A stretch of 64,000 nucleotides of DNA from Arthrobacter sp. fls2-241-R2A-200 (GCF_030209745.1 NZ_JARVRJ010000001.1:372001-436000); one strand, 5' to 3'; positions 41,741-51,792 are shown, counted from the stretch's first letter. Translations and numbers: made by a program. Notes: generated from the letters alone by a model not told the origin.

Positions 41741-41772
41741 GTCGGCCCCGCACTAAACGGTGCGGGGCCGAC
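41741..41772. terminator. Bidirectional terminator hairpin
   Basis: A perfect 13-bp GC-rich stem (GTCGGCCCCGCAC, 41741-41753; complement at 41760-41772) with a 6-nt loop TAAACG, between the convergent MHS transporter and acyl-CoA carboxylase alpha genes. No strong T-run follows. Confidence 0.85.
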
Positions 41773-41792
41773 GTCGTAATGCGTGCTTGGTC

Positions 41793-43604
41793 TTAGTCTT
41801 CGATAGTTGCGATCACTGCACCGGCGGCGACCGTCTGCCCGGCGGCGGCTGCGAGTCCCCGCACTGTTCCTGCCCGGTGGGCTGTGAGGGGTTGCTCCAT
41901 CTTCATGGCCTCAAGCACCACGATCAGATCACCCTCGGCCACAACGTCGCCCTCCGCAGCAGCCACTTTGACGATGGTGCCCTGCATGGGCGACGTGAGC
42001 GCGTTGCCGCCGGCGGCAGCCGCTGCGGGCCCGGCGGAACGGGAGCGCTTCTTTGACTTGCCGGCTTTGGCGCTTGTTCCACTTCCCGACACTGCGATGC
42101 TGCCGCCGAGACCCGACGGCAGGACGACCTCAAGGCGCTTGCCGCCGACCTCGACGACGACGCGCTGGCGCTCGCCGACGTCGGCCGCTTCCGTGGGGGT
42201 GCCCGCGGACCAGGCCGGAATGTGGTTGACGAACTCGGTCTCGATCCACCGGGTGTGGACGGTGAACGGTCCCTCCGCAGGAGCGAACGCAGGGTCCGTG
42301 ACCACGGCAAGGTCGAAGGGGATCACCGTGGGGATACCCTCAACCACCATTTCCTCAAGCGCCCGGCGCGAACGCTGGAGGGCCTGCTCGCGGGTGGCGC
42401 CGGTGACAATGAGCTTGGAGAGCATGGAATCGAAGTTGCCGCTGATGACATCGCCCTGCTCCACGCCGGAGTCGATGCGTACGCCGGGTCCCGTGGGGTT
42501 CTTCAAGGCGCTGATGGTTCCCGGTGCTGGCATGAAGTTCCGGCCCGGGTCCTCCCCGGTGATCCGGAATTCGATGGAGTGGCCGCGAACCTCGGGGTCG
42601 TCGTAGCCGAGTGCTTCACCACGGGCGATGCGGAACTGCTCCCGGACCAGGTCTATGCCAGTCACTTCCTCGGAAACACAGTGCTCCACCTGGAGCCGTG
42701 TGTTGACCTCAAGGAAGGAGATGGTGCCGTCTTGGCCCACCAGGAACTCGCAGGTTCCGGCACCAAGATAGTTGGCTTCTTTGAGGATCGCTTTGGAGGA
42801 CTCGTAGAGGCGTTTGACCTGTTCTTCGCTCAGGTAGGGTGCCGGGGCTTCCTCGACGAGTTTCTGGTTTCGGCGCTGCAGCGAGCAGTCACGCGTGGAA
42901 ACCACAACAACGTTGCCGAAGGAGTCTGCCAGGCATTGGGTTTCAACATGGCGCGGAGCATCCAGGAAGCGTTCTATGAAGCATTCCCCGCGGCCGAAAG
43001 CCGCCGTGGCTTCACGGACAGCGGACTCGTAGAGCTCGGGAATTTCATCCATGGTCCGGGCTACCTTGATGCCGCGTCCGCCGCCGCCAAAGGCAGCTTT
43101 GATTGCCACGGGCAGCCCGAATTCTTCGGCAAACTTCAGGATCTCGTCCGCGGATTCCACAGGGTCCGCAGTGCCGGGGACCAGCGGGGCGCCCACCTTT
43201 TCGGCGATGTGCCGGGCTTGGACTTTGTCTCCCAACGCGGAGATCGCCTCGGGGGAGGGGCCGATCCAGGTGATGCCGGCGTCGATGACCTTCGCTGCAA
43301 ACTCAGCGTTTTCGGCGAGGAATCCGTAGCCGGGGTGGATGGAGTCTGCGCCGGATTGCTTGGCGGCGTCGATGATCTTGTCCATCACCAAGTACGATTC
43401 GGCTGCCGTGTTGCCGCCCAATGCGTACGCTTCGTCGGCGAGGCGGACGTGCAGGGCGTCGCGGTCCGGGTCTGCGTAGACGGCGACGGAGGCGAGGCCC
43501 TCGTCCCGGGCAGCTCGGATGATGCGCACCGCGATCTCGCCGCGGTTGGCTATCAAGACCTTGGTAACAGGGCTGGAAATGGGCTGCGCCGGGTTAGCTG
43601 ACAA
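41793..43604 (-). CDS. accA3: Acyl-CoA (acetyl/propionyl-CoA) carboxylase alpha subunit: biotin carboxylase + BCCP
   Basis: A 603-residue biotin carboxylase with C-terminal biotin carrier, the AccA3-type subunit of actinobacterial acyl-CoA carboxylases that makes malonyl- or methylmalonyl-CoA. The biotin carboxylase domain (~1-450) has [31 protein letters not shown], the ATP-grasp loop [12 protein letters not shown] and [13 protein letters not shown] Ser/Ala/Lys-rich linker follows, then BCCP with the biotinylated lysine ~K568 in EAMKMEQ. Start: TTG at 43604, with AGAAGGAG 8 nt upstream; the frame is open to 43661 but that ribosome site decides. A shared palindrome lies 92-112 nt upstream. 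The beta/epsilon subunits and birA lie 6-10 kb away. Confidence 0.95.
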   Translation of the reverse strand: MSANPAQPISSPVTKVLIANRGEIAVRIIRAARDEGLASVAVYADPDRDALHVRLADEAYALGGNTAAESYLVMDKIIDAAKQSGADSIHPGYGFLAENAEFAAKVIDAGITWIGPSPEAISALGDKVQARHIAEKVGAPLVPGTADPVESADEILKFAEEFGLPVAIKAAFGGGGRGIKVARTMDEIPELYESAVREATAAFGRGECFIERFLDAPRHVETQCLADSFGNVVVVSTRDCSLQRRNQKLVEEAPAPYLSEEQVKRLYESSKAILKEANYLGAGTCEFLVGQDGTISFLEVNTRLQVEHCVSEEVTGIDLVREQFRIARGEALGYDDPEVRGHSIEFRITGEDPGRNFMPAPGTISALKNPTGPGVRIDSGVEQGDVISGNFDSMLSKLIVTGATREQALQRSRRALEEMVVEGIPTVIPFDLAVVTDPAFAPAEGPFTVHTRWIETEFVNHIPAWSAGTPTEAADVGERQRVVVEVGGKRLEVVLPSGLGGSIAVSGSGTSAKAGKSKKRSRSAGPAAAAAGGNALTSPMQGTIVKVAAAEGDVVAEGDLIVVLEAMKMEQPLTAHRAGTVRGLAAAAGQTVAAGAVIATIED

Positions 43605-43695
43605 GTTGTTGACTCCTTCTGTCCTTGAGGAGCCTAGCGCGATTGTGAGGGTTCCGCCCATATTGATGGGGGATTCCGTGTGTGAGGCGTTGTTC

Positions 43696-43716
43696 CTTTG
43701 TAGGGTTGCTACAAAG
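43696..43716. promoter_or_regulatory. Palindrome upstream of the carboxylase alpha gene, shared with beta gene
   Basis: CTTTGTAG-GGTTG-CTACAAAG, perfect 8-bp arms. The 17-nt core TTGTAGGGTTGCTACAA (43698-43714) matches 15 of 17 positions of a site upstream of the beta gene (51938-51922, minus). It lies between maf and the alpha gene. A possible -10 (TAGGCT, 43636-43631) is closer to the start codon. Confidence 0.65.
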
Positions 43717-43721
43717 TGGTT

Positions 43722-44393
43722 CTACGCGTTGCCCGCTTGCCACAGGTCCGTGATGGGCACGTTGGCGTGGCCCAGCAGGTCCCGGAGCGTGGAGATGGAA
43801 AGCCCGACGACGGCGTGCGGGTCGCCGTCTACCTTGCGGATGAAGGCGCCTCCCAGGCCGTCAATGGTGAACGACCCCGCACAGTGAAGGGGTTCCCCGG
43901 TGGCGATGTAGGCATCGATTTCGTTTTCGTTCATTTGGGTGAAGTGGACCTCGGCGCTGGAAACAGCCCCAACGGTGGCGCCCGTTCCCTCGGGTGCGCC
44001 GTGTTCGGCGTCGTCCTCATCTGCCTCTGCCGCCGTGTCCCGACAATCGACCAACCAATGCCCGGTGTGCAAGACGCCTTGGGACCCGCTCATTCGCAGC
44101 ATCCGCTCGCGGGCTACGTCTGCCGTGTAGGGCTTGCCGTGTGATTCGCCGTCGAACTCGAAGACCGAGTCGCAACCGATCACCAAGGCGCCGTCCGATT
44201 CGGGCAACGCGGCTACGGCTTCTGCCTTGGCGCGGGCCAGAAGCAGTGCGGTATCGTGCGCGTCGGTCACGCCGTACTTGGCCTGCACCGCGTCCTCGTC
44301 CACGTCAGATACAAGGACCTCATGCTCGATGCCCGCTTCGGTGAGCAGCTTGGTGCGGGCGGGGGACTGGGAGGCGAGAATCAATCGGGTCAC
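43722..44393 (-). CDS. maf: Maf-type nucleoside triphosphate pyrophosphatase
   Basis: A 223-residue Maf/HAM1-like protein. RLILASQSPARTKLLTEAGI is the N-terminal substrate loop, VIGCDSVFEFDG the metal-binding motif, GKPYTADVARERMLRMSGS the second, and IATGEPLHCAGSFTIDG the late catalytic loop (Glu and Cys/Ala variant of GEPxxxAG). Maf proteins hydrolyse non-canonical NTPs or dTTP/UTP, as house-cleaning enzymes linked to septum inhibition. An acidic insertion (AEADEDDAEHGAPEG) interrupts the middle and is unusual. Start: GTG at 44393 behind GGAGG. It is 34 nt downstream of the MMPL gene on the same strand. Confidence 0.88.
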   Translation of the reverse strand: MTRLILASQSPARTKLLTEAGIEHEVLVSDVDEDAVQAKYGVTDAHDTALLLARAKAEAVAALPESDGALVIGCDSVFEFDGESHGKPYTADVARERMLRMSGSQGVLHTGHWLVDCRDTAAEADEDDAEHGAPEGTGATVGAVSSAEVHFTQMNENEIDAYIATGEPLHCAGSFTIDGLGGAFIRKVDGDPHAVVGLSISTLRDLLGHANVPITDLWQAGNA

Positions 44394-44427
44394 GCCTCCA
44401 CCCTAACGTCCCGGGCCCGCATCCGGG

Positions 44428-46953
44428 CTAGTGGACTAGTTCCTCCGAGCCCGCCTTCGCGCGGTCCGAACGGTCCAGCTTGGCACCTTCGACGTCCACG
44501 TCCGGCAGGATGCCCGAGAGCCACTTCGGCAGCCACCAGGCTTTTTCGCCCAGCAGGTACATCACTGCCGGGACCAGCGTCATCCGGACCACGAAGGCGT
44601 CAACAAGCACACCGAATGCCATGGCAAAACCGAGCGGACGCACCATGGTGAGGTGGCTGAAGATGAAGCCGGAGAACACGCTGACCATGATGATCGCGGC
44701 GGCAGTGACAACAGCTGCGGCGTGGCTGAATCCGGACCGGACAGCATGCTTGGCCGATTCCCCGTGCATGAATGCTTCACGCATGCCCGAGGTGATGAAC
44801 ACCTGGTAGTCCATAGCGAGGCCGAACAGCACACCGATCAGGATGATCGGCAGGAAGCTCAGCACGGCGCCCGGGTTCGGGACATCGAAGATCCCGCCGA
44901 GCCAGCCCCACTGGTAAACGGCAACAACGGCACCAAACGCGGCAGCCAGGGACAGCAGGAATCCGCCGGTAGCAAGCAAAGGCACCACGATGGAGCGGAA
45001 GACCAGCAAAAGCAGGATCAGCGAGAGCCCGACGACGATTGCGAGGTAGGGCGGCAGGGCTGCCCCAAGCTTGGCTGAGACGTCGATGTTTCCGGCCGTC
45101 TGCCCGGTGAGGCCAATGGTGACCCCGAGGTTCTTGCGGATGTCGGCGCCCTTTGCCCGCACCTCGGAGACCACCTGGACCGTGCTGGCACTTGCCGGAC
45201 CATCCTTCGGAATCACCTGGAACGCGGCAGTCCTGTGGTCATCGCTCAGGGCAAACGGGACCGCTGCGGTGACGTTTGGGACAGCGCGCAGCTGGTCGGC
45301 GACGTCGTATTGTTTGATCTTGGCGTCGTTCTCGTTCAAGCCTTCGGGGAACTCGGCCACCACCACGATGGGGCCGGTGACGCCTTCACCAAAGCTCGTA
45401 CGGGTCAGGTCGTAGGCCTTGAACGCCTGCGACTCCACCGGCTCGGACCCGCCGTCGGGCAGTGCCAGCCGCAGCTGGGACGCAGGTAGCGCCACCGCCC
45501 CGAGCAGGACGATGCTGGCTACCAGCGAAACCCACGGGTGTCGCGTCACCATGCCGCCCCAGCCGCCGCTGCTGCGCTTCTCTTCGCGCGCGCGGTCAGC
45601 GGCCTGGTAACCGGGTTCAGCATGGTGCTTCGTGGCTTTCGCCCATGCCCGTTTCGAGATGATCCTGCGTCCGATCATCGCCAGAACGGCGGGGGTCAGG
45701 GTCAGGGCGACGACGACGGCGACCGCGACTGTCGCTGCGGCAGCAACACCCATGACGGCGAGGAACGGCAATCCCGGCACCACAAGGGCGGCCAGCGCGA
45801 TGATCACGGTGAGGCCGGCGAACAACACGGCGTTACCCGACGTGCCTGTGGCAAGGGCCGCCGATTCCTCGGGATCCATGCCGGCAAGGAGTTGCGTGCG
45901 GTGGCGGTTGACGATGAAGAGCGAGTAGTCAATGCCCACGGCAAGGCCCAACATCAGGGCAAGCATGGGGGAGATCGAACTCATGTCGATCACGCCAGTC
46001 AATGCGAAGGTACCGCCCACGCCCACGGCAACGCCGATCAGGGCCATCACCAGCGGCAATCCGGCAGCAACTAGCGTCCCGAGCATGAGGATGAGGACGA
46101 GGGCCGCCACTGCGACGCCCACAATCTCGGCAATTCCGAAGATCTCCGAGACGTCCTCGGTGATTTCCTTGCTCGCATACGCAGTAACGCCGGCTGACGA
46201 GACCCCGTGGACGATGTCCTGGACTTGCTGGCGGACCGCTGGGTCAACGGCGTTGATGGATGTTTTGAACTGCACTTGGGCAATCGCGGCCCTGTTGTCC
46301 TCGGAGACGAACCGCAGGTCCTTCGAAGCATCGAGTTGCCGCTTGGCCAGTGCGAGGGTGGTGGCGCCGTCGGCAGCTTGCTTGGTCCCGGCGTCGAGCT
46401 TTGCCTTAACGGCGTCCAGTTGGGCGCGTTGCGCGGCAAGCTGGGCATCAATTTGCGCCTGGGGGAGGCCGGCGGCGGCCATCTGCTGTTGGGCAGCGGT
46501 GAGTTGGGCCTCGCCCGCGGTCAGTTGGGCTCGGGCGGTGTCCAACTGTGCCTGCCCTTGTGCGGCTTTGGCCTGGCCCGCGGCGAGGTCACTCCCGGCC
46601 TTGGCCAACTGCTCCTGGCTGGTGAAGGGGTTGATGGTCCCTTGGACGGCAGGCAACGTTTGGAGTTTGGTCAGCGCTGCGGCAACGGCGTCTTTCTTCG
46701 CCGGATCGAATCCGGCTGTTCCGGCGTCGAAAACTACTGTGGCCGAGCCGCCCGAAGACTTGGGCAGGGCGTCCTTGAGCTTGTCCGCCATCTTCTGGGT
46801 TTCTGTCCCCGGAATGGTGAAGTTGTTTGACATGGCGCCGTGGAACGCAGCGGCTGAACCGCCCACGGCAACCAGGACCACCAGCCATAGGGAGATGACA
46901 AGCCAGTGGCGGCGATACGAAAATTTGCCGAGGCGGTAGAGGAACGAGGCCAT
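44428..46953 (-). CDS. MMPL family RND transporter
   Basis: An 841-residue membrane protein of the MMPL (mycobacterial membrane protein large) type. It has a first helix (RRHWLVISLWLVVLVAVGGSA), a large extracytoplasmic loop (~40-270) and five helices with GLAVGIDYSLFIVNRHR. A second loop and second helix bundle with GLAMDYQVFITSGMREAF follow; the two DY motifs carry the proton relay. The first loop contains an Ala/Gln-rich coiled-coil-like stretch (QAKAAQGQAQLDTARAQLTAGEAQL...). These pumps export lipids or drugs. Start: ATG at 46953, 1 nt after the TetR stop; the frame is open further upstream inside the regulator. Co-transcription with the TetR gene suggests autoregulated efflux. Confidence 0.9.
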   Translation of the reverse strand: MASFLYRLGKFSYRRHWLVISLWLVVLVAVGGSAAAFHGAMSNNFTIPGTETQKMADKLKDALPKSSGGSATVVFDAGTAGFDPAKKDAVAAALTKLQTLPAVQGTINPFTSQEQLAKAGSDLAAGQAKAAQGQAQLDTARAQLTAGEAQLTAAQQQMAAAGLPQAQIDAQLAAQRAQLDAVKAKLDAGTKQAADGATTLALAKRQLDASKDLRFVSEDNRAAIAQVQFKTSINAVDPAVRQQVQDIVHGVSSAGVTAYASKEITEDVSEIFGIAEIVGVAVAALVLILMLGTLVAAGLPLVMALIGVAVGVGGTFALTGVIDMSSISPMLALMLGLAVGIDYSLFIVNRHRTQLLAGMDPEESAALATGTSGNAVLFAGLTVIIALAALVVPGLPFLAVMGVAAAATVAVAVVVALTLTPAVLAMIGRRIISKRAWAKATKHHAEPGYQAADRAREEKRSSGGWGGMVTRHPWVSLVASIVLLGAVALPASQLRLALPDGGSEPVESQAFKAYDLTRTSFGEGVTGPIVVVAEFPEGLNENDAKIKQYDVADQLRAVPNVTAAVPFALSDDHRTAAFQVIPKDGPASASTVQVVSEVRAKGADIRKNLGVTIGLTGQTAGNIDVSAKLGAALPPYLAIVVGLSLILLLLVFRSIVVPLLATGGFLLSLAAAFGAVVAVYQWGWLGGIFDVPNPGAVLSFLPIILIGVLFGLAMDYQVFITSGMREAFMHGESAKHAVRSGFSHAAAVVTAAAIIMVSVFSGFIFSHLTMVRPLGFAMAFGVLVDAFVVRMTLVPAVMYLLGEKAWWLPKWLSGILPDVDVEGAKLDRSDRAKAGSEELVH

Positions 46954-46954
46954 G

Positions 46955-47686
46955 TCAGAACCGATCTTTGGTGGTTGGAACAGAGGATGGGGCTTGTGCG
47001 GCCGCCGCTGGGCGGAAAACGTCCGACGGCGGTGCGAAGCCCGCCCCCAGGAGGCCCATGGCGTCGATGAGGTGCTGCCGGAGCGCCGCGAGGGACTTGG
47101 CGGACAGATCAGGGCCATGTTCCGTGAACCACACGGTCATGGCTGCTTTTCCGCACGCAATCACCGAGCCGGCCAGCGCATGGAGGTAGAGCTCGCTGAT
47201 TCCCGGCCCCAGCCTGCTGCGTGCTGCATCGATTATTTGTCCGGTGCAGTGATCCCAGGCTTCGAGCTCTGACCTGGCCAGCGAGCGGTTGTCTTGGGTG
47301 AGGGTGAACAATTCGGCCATGGGAGCCACGGACATGGGATCCGCCAACGCCATCAGGGCATGTTGGGCGGATTCGAGAATGGACTCCTCGGCGGGCCGAA
47401 GCCGGAATTGTTCCAGCGCGTGGTCCATGAATCCGTCAGCCACGGACGCCAAGGAGGCCTCGAGGGTGGGGAAGTAATTGAAGAAGGTCCGCCGGGACAC
47501 GCCCGCGGCAGCCGCTATGTCTTCAACGGTGAAATTGCCCGCGCCATTGGTACGCAGCAGCTCCAGGGCGGCCGAAGCGATGGAACTGCGCGTGGCGGCC
47601 TTGTTGAGTTCACGGCGCGACGGAGCCGCGAAGTCGGCTGGCTCGTCAGGGTTGTCGGAGGAAGAGCGGACGCTGGGGGAAGTCAC
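46955..47686 (-). CDS. TetR/AcrR family transcriptional regulator
   Basis: A 243-residue regulator. The N-terminal helix-turn-helix is NFTVEDIAAAAGVSRRTFFNYFPTLEASL, the TetR signature. The C-terminal ligand domain is all-helical and not assignable. Start: GTG at 47686. Its own promoter region carries overlapping palindromes around TTACACT-N-AGTGCAA and GTGCAA-N2-TTGCAC, immediately upstream of the start codon. It is therefore probably an autorepressor of itself and the MMPL transporter encoded 1 nt downstream. Its C-terminal 30 residues are Ala/Pro-rich and low in complexity. Confidence 0.9.
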   Translation of the reverse strand: MTSPSVRSSSDNPDEPADFAAPSRRELNKAATRSSIASAALELLRTNGAGNFTVEDIAAAAGVSRRTFFNYFPTLEASLASVADGFMDHALEQFRLRPAEESILESAQHALMALADPMSVAPMAELFTLTQDNRSLARSELEAWDHCTGQIIDAARSRLGPGISELYLHALAGSVIACGKAAMTVWFTEHGPDLSAKSLAALRQHLIDAMGLLGAGFAPPSDVFRPAAAAQAPSSVPTTKDRF

Positions 47687-47690
47687 ATAC

Positions 47691-47722
47691 TTACACTAAG
47701 TGCAACTTTGCACTGTGCGCAA
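47691..47722. promoter_or_regulatory. Overlapping palindromes upstream of the tetR-MMPL operon
   Basis: TTACACT-A-AGTGCAA at 47691-47705 and TTGCACT-G-TGCGCAA at 47708-47722 are near-identical palindromes 17 nt apart. The perfect GTGCAA-CT-TTGCAC bridges them at 47700-47713. They lie 5-36 nt upstream of the regulator start. This is a likely TetR operator pair that would also control the pump. Confidence 0.65.
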
Positions 47723-47744
47723 CTGAATCGGGCAGAAGGCTTGC

Positions 47745-48122
47745 TCAGGCAGGCGGCTTGCTGAGGAATATTGACTGCCCGGTGGCACCAGGCTCGCCTT
47801 CAGCCAAGGGCAACACGTACACGGCCGTGCCGTAGGCGCACACTTCGGTCCAATTGTTGCCCATCTCGGAAGTGTCGAACCGCATGGCGACAATGGCATT
47901 GGCTCCGCGCTGCTGTGCCTCAGTGACCATGCGTGCCATCACTTCCTGGCGGCTCTCGTAGAGGGCTTTGGTCATTTCGGGAAGCTCGCCGCCACCGAGG
48001 GAGCGGAAGCCGGCCAGCATCTGGGAGCCGATATCCCGGGAACGGACGGTGAGGCCCATGACTTCGCCGAAGACGGCGTCAATGCGATGGCCAGGGATTT
48101 CATTCGAGGTGACAATCAACAT
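47745..48122 (-). CDS. YbjQ/UPF0145 family heavy-metal-binding-domain protein
   Basis: A 125-residue protein with the YbjQ pattern: MLIVTSNEIPGHRIDAVFGEVMGLTVRS at the start, a central SLGGGELPEMTKALYESRQEVMARM helix, and GANAIVAMRFDTSEMGNNWTEVCAYGTAVYV at the end. The family forms pentamers and is called 'heavy-metal-binding' without firm proof. It lies upstream of, and on the same strand as, the TetR gene, but about 60 nt of operator-bearing sequence separates them. Start: ATG at 48122. Confidence 0.88.
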   Translation of the reverse strand: MLIVTSNEIPGHRIDAVFGEVMGLTVRSRDIGSQMLAGFRSLGGGELPEMTKALYESRQEVMARMVTEAQQRGANAIVAMRFDTSEMGNNWTEVCAYGTAVYVLPLAEGEPGATGQSIFLSKPPA

Positions 48123-48167
48123 GCCCCGAGCCTACCCACCATCACGCCAGAATCTGCACGTTAACGC

Positions 48168-48200
48168 GGAAATCCCCGGGGAAACTCCCCGGGGATTTCC
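48168..48200. terminator. Terminator hairpin after DUF885 gene
   Basis: A perfect 15-bp stem (GGAAATCCCCGGGGA, 48168-48182, paired with 48186-48200) with a 3-nt loop. It lies just past the stop of the DUF885 gene (minus strand) and before the YbjQ gene. No T-run is seen on the minus strand. Confidence 0.8.
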
Positions 48201-48212
48201 TGCCCTACACCC

Positions 48213-49895
48213 TTAGCCGAGCAACGCCCGCCGCAACACGTCCAAACCTACTGAACCGATGTTGAGGGCCTTGCTGTGGAAGGTCTTCAGGTCGAAGCCT
48301 TCACGGCTCGAAAGCTCTGCTCGGATCTGTTCCCACAGCCGCTGCCCCACCTTGTAGGACGGCGCTTGCCCGGGCCATCCGAGGTACCGGTTGAATTCGA
48401 ACTGAAGCTGGCCTTCGCTGATGTCCAGGTTCGCTTTGAGGAAATCGAAGCCCTTTTCCGGGGTCCAGGTTCCGGTGCCCCAACGCCCCGGGATGGGCAG
48501 CTCCAAATGGACGCCGATATCGAAGACCACCCGGGCCGCGCGCATTCGCTGGCCATCGAGCATGCCCATGTGGTCGCCGGGATCTTTGAGGTAACCCAGT
48601 TCCAGCATGAGCTGCTCAGCGTACAGGGCCCACCCTTCGCCATGGCCCGAAACCCAGCACACGTTCCGGCGCCAGTTGTTGAGCAGTTCACGGCGGTAGG
48701 TTGCGGTGGCAACTTGGAGATGGTGGCCCGGGACTCCTTCATGGAACACCGTGGTGGTTTCGGCCCAGGTGGTAAAGGTGTCTTCGCCTGCCGGAACCGA
48801 CCACCACATGCGCCCGGGCCGGGAGAAATCATCCGACGGGCCGGTGTAGTAGATGCCGCCCTCATCCGTCGGGGCGATCCTGCATTCAAGTGTCTTCATG
48901 ACGTCGGGAATATCGAAGTGGACGTCGGAAAGTTCGGCCACGGCGCGGTCTGAGAGTCCCTGCATCCAGGCTTTCAGGGCGTCGGTGCCCTTGAGTTGCC
49001 GGGCGGGATCGTTGTTGAGGATCCTCTTGGCTTCCTCGATGCTTGCACCGGGCAGGATCTGTGCTGCTACCTTTTCCTGCTCGCCAATGAGCCGTTCAAG
49101 CTCCTGCACGCCCCAGGCGTAGGTTTCTTCCAAGTCCACCTCGGCCCCAAGAAATGACCGGGAAGACAACGCATACCGTTCGCGTCCCACAGCGTCCTTG
49201 GCCGGGGCGGCAGGAAGGAGCACGTCCCGCAGGAACGTAGCCAGCGCAGCGTATGCCTCACGGGCTTGGCGCGTTCCGGCGTCGAGCTTGTCCTGCAGTT
49301 CACTGGGAAGCGGTGCGCCCTCCAGGGTGGCGCCGGCGGCCAATTTGGCGAAGAAGCCATCGTCTGCGGCGTAGCGCTCGGCCTGCTCAATCACTATGCC
49401 GACCTGGCGGCGGGCGGCCACCTTGCCGCCCTGCTTCGCGGAGCGGAGTGATTCGATGTAACCGTCGATCGCGCCCGGAACGTTGGCCGCACGGCCTGCC
49501 TGATGTTCCCAGTGCTCGTAGCTGTCGGTGGGCATGAGGTCAAAGACGGCGCGAATGTCCTGGGCGGGTGACGCTATGTTGTTCAGGTCCGCGGCGTCCC
49601 AGCCGGAGTCGTGAATCTCAAGCTCCAGCCCCAGCCGTTCCCGCATGGCGTCCAAGGTGACGACGTCGGTTTCGTCGGTAGGCTGCAGAGCCGCCAAGGC
49701 GTCCAGCGCGGAGCGCGTTGCCCGGGCGTGTTCCTCGGCGCCGGCGGGGGAGTAATCGGGGTATTCGGTTTCGTGCCCCGGAAGTCCCAGCGTGGTGGCG
49801 AAGCTTGGATTGAGCTCGATCAGCTTATCCGTATAGGAGTTGGCTACGTCGTCGATGGCCGTGGCGGGGCGAGCGGGGATGTTTGGAGTAGTCAC
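48213..49895 (-). CDS. DUF885 family protein (putative metallopeptidase-like)
   Basis: A 560-residue protein of the DUF885 family, often found in Actinobacteria. The motif HEGVPGHHLQVATATYR is the HExxH-like zinc site of this group and GHGEGWALYAEQLMLELGY the downstream acidic helix; together they suggest a metallopeptidase. Substrate is unknown. The N-terminal ~300 residues are helical (VDALAALQPTDETDVVTLDAMRERL). No signal peptide, so cytoplasmic. Start: GTG at 49895. It is followed by a hairpin terminator and sits downstream of the epsilon subunit gene, with a 62-nt gap. Confidence 0.85.
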   Translation of the reverse strand: MTTPNIPARPATAIDDVANSYTDKLIELNPSFATTLGLPGHETEYPDYSPAGAEEHARATRSALDALAALQPTDETDVVTLDAMRERLGLELEIHDSGWDAADLNNIASPAQDIRAVFDLMPTDSYEHWEHQAGRAANVPGAIDGYIESLRSAKQGGKVAARRQVGIVIEQAERYAADDGFFAKLAAGATLEGAPLPSELQDKLDAGTRQAREAYAALATFLRDVLLPAAPAKDAVGRERYALSSRSFLGAEVDLEETYAWGVQELERLIGEQEKVAAQILPGASIEEAKRILNNDPARQLKGTDALKAWMQGLSDRAVAELSDVHFDIPDVMKTLECRIAPTDEGGIYYTGPSDDFSRPGRMWWSVPAGEDTFTTWAETTTVFHEGVPGHHLQVATATYRRELLNNWRRNVCWVSGHGEGWALYAEQLMLELGYLKDPGDHMGMLDGQRMRAARVVFDIGVHLELPIPGRWGTGTWTPEKGFDFLKANLDISEGQLQFEFNRYLGWPGQAPSYKVGQRLWEQIRAELSSREGFDLKTFHSKALNIGSVGLDVLRRALLG

Positions 49896-49957
49896 CCCCA
49901 GAGCCTAACCGCGCGGGCTTCTATGTGAAAGGGTTGCTGAACTCTTGGACGGCAGCC

Positions 49958-50212
49958 CTAACCGCGGCTACGCTTCCACGCACCCGGGCCGGGTGTCGGG
50001 TCCAACCGCAGCTGCTGCCGGCGGACCCAGTGCCTTTGCGTTGGGGGCGCAGCCGCTGCCTCTTGCTCCCCACCCAAGGACAGTACGACGGCGGCCAGCG
50101 CCGCGAGCTCTTCGGCGGACGGTTCACCCTTGACCACCGTGAACAGAGGTTCGACGGCGACCGTGTCCGCGGCCTGCTCCGAACCCTGGCGGGGGGCCTG
50201 ATCCGCACTCAC
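49958..50212 (-). CDS. accE: Acyl-CoA carboxylase epsilon subunit
   Basis: An 84-residue small protein matching the epsilon-subunit pattern: [24 protein letters not shown] in the middle, then a short linker and a basic tail (THW/RHW-type [13 protein letters not shown]). Actinobacterial epsilon subunits stabilise or activate the alpha/beta acyl-CoA carboxylase complex. Its ATG at 50212 overlaps the beta-gene stop by 4 nt (ATGA), the usual accD-accE arrangement. It is too small for many gene callers but is well supported. Confidence 0.9.
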   Translation of the reverse strand: MSADQAPRQGSEQAADTVAVEPLFTVVKGEPSAEELAALAAVVLSLGGEQEAAAAPPTQRHWVRRQQLRLDPTPGPGAWKRSRG

Positions 50213-51792
50213 AGCGGGATGTTCCCGTGCTTTTTGGTGGGCAGGCTCGCGCGCTTGTCGCGAAGTGCGCGAAGGCCACGGATGATCTGCAGGCGAGTGT
50301 CCGATGGTGCGATGACAGCGTCGACATAGCCCAGCTGGGCTGCCTGGTAGGGGTTGAGCAACTCTTCCTCGTAACCCTGGATGATTTCGGCGCGCTTGGC
50401 TTCGACATCCCCACCGGCCTCGGCAACTGCTGCCAAATCGCGGCGGTAGAGGATATTCACTGCCCCCTGGGCGCCCATGACGCCGATTTGGGCGGTGGGC
50501 CAGGCGAGGTTGAGGTCGGCTCCGAGCTTCTTGGAGCCCATCACGATGTAGGCGCCACCGTACGCCTTGCGGGTGATCACGGTGAGCTTGGGGACCGTAG
50601 CCTCCGCGTAGGCATACAGGAGCTTGGCGCCGCGGCGGATAATGCCTTGGAATTCCTGGTCTTTGCCGGGAAGGAAGCCCGGAACATCAACAAGGGTAAG
50701 GATGGGGACGTTGAAAGCGTCGCAGTGCCGGACGAACCGGGCGGCTTTTTCCGAGGCGGAGATGTCCAATGTGCCAGCGAACTGCATGGGCTGGTTGGCC
50801 ACGATGCCAACAGTGTGGCCTTCCACGCGACCGTAACCGATGATCACGTTGGGAGCGTACAGGGATTGCATCTCCAGGAAGTGGGCATCGTCCACGATCT
50901 GCTCGATGACCTTGCGCATGTCATAGGGCTGGTTGGCCGAATCGGGGATCAACGCGTCCAGGGCGAGGTCGCCGTCGTTGAGTTCCAGTTCCTGGTCGTG
51001 CTCTGTGAGGGGAGCCTCGGACAGGTTGTTCGACGGCAGGAAATCCAGCAACTCACGCACGAACTCGATCGCATCCGCTTCGTCGGACGCCAGATAGGTG
51101 GAGGTGCCCGTGGTGGCATTGTGCTGCCGTGCGCCTCCCAGGGTCTCCATGTCCACGTCCTCGCCGGTGACGGTCTTGATCACGTCCGGTCCGGTGATGA
51201 ACATGTGCGAGGTCTTATCCACCATCACCACGTAATCAGTGAGGGCGGGGGAGTACGCAGCGCCGCCCGCGCACGGCCCCATGATGAGGGAAATCTGCGG
51301 GACCACGCCGGAGGCATGGACGTTGTTGCGGAAGATGTCCGCGAACATGGCCAAGGAAGCGACGCCTTCCTGGATGCGCGCGCCACCGCCGTCGTTAATT
51401 CCTACAACCGGGCAACCGTTGCGGAGGGCGAACTCCTGGACTTTGACGATCTTTTCGCCGTTGACCTGGCTCAGTGAGCCGCCATAAACGCTGAAGTCCT
51501 GGCTGTAGATGGCGATGAGGCGCCCATCAACGGTGCCATACCCCGAGACAACTCCATCGCCGAGCGGCTTCTTCTTTTCCATGCCGAAAGCCGTGGAACG
51601 GTGGACTGCCAGGGCGTCGAACTCGACGAACGAATCGGGATCCACCAGCAGGTCGATGCGCTCGCGGGCGGTGTTCTTGCCCCGTGCGTGCTGCTTCTCG
51701 ATCGCTTCCGGGCCGGAAGGCTGCTGGGCACGGCCCTGGCGGTCGCGGAAGTCGGCAATCTTTCCCGCTGTCGTTGTCAGATCGTGGCTCAT
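50209..51792 (-). CDS. accD: Acyl-CoA carboxylase beta subunit (carboxyltransferase)
   Basis: A 527-residue carboxyltransferase of the propionyl/acetyl-CoA carboxylase type (AccD5/PccB-like). It starts [41 protein letters not shown] and [26 protein letters not shown] form the acyl-CoA half, and [43 protein letters not shown] and [16 protein letters not shown] the biotin half. It transfers carboxybiotin from the alpha subunit to acyl-CoA, giving malonyl- or methylmalonyl-CoA. Start: ATG at 51792, with GGAG 7 nt upstream. A shared palindrome lies 130-146 nt upstream. Confidence 0.95.
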   Translation of the reverse strand: MSHDLTTTAGKIADFRDRQGRAQQPSGPEAIEKQHARGKNTARERIDLLVDPDSFVEFDALAVHRSTAFGMEKKKPLGDGVVSGYGTVDGRLIAIYSQDFSVYGGSLSQVNGEKIVKVQEFALRNGCPVVGINDGGGARIQEGVASLAMFADIFRNNVHASGVVPQISLIMGPCAGGAAYSPALTDYVVMVDKTSHMFITGPDVIKTVTGEDVDMETLGGARQHNATTGTSTYLASDEADAIEFVRELLDFLPSNNLSEAPLTEHDQELELNDGDLALDALIPDSANQPYDMRKVIEQIVDDAHFLEMQSLYAPNVIIGYGRVEGHTVGIVANQPMQFAGTLDISASEKAARFVRHCDAFNVPILTLVDVPGFLPGKDQEFQGIIRRGAKLLYAYAEATVPKLTVITRKAYGGAYIVMGSKKLGADLNLAWPTAQIGVMGAQGAVNILYRRDLAAVAEAGGDVEAKRAEIIQGYEEELLNPYQAAQLGYVDAVIAPSDTRLQIIRGLRALRDKRASLPTKKHGNIPL

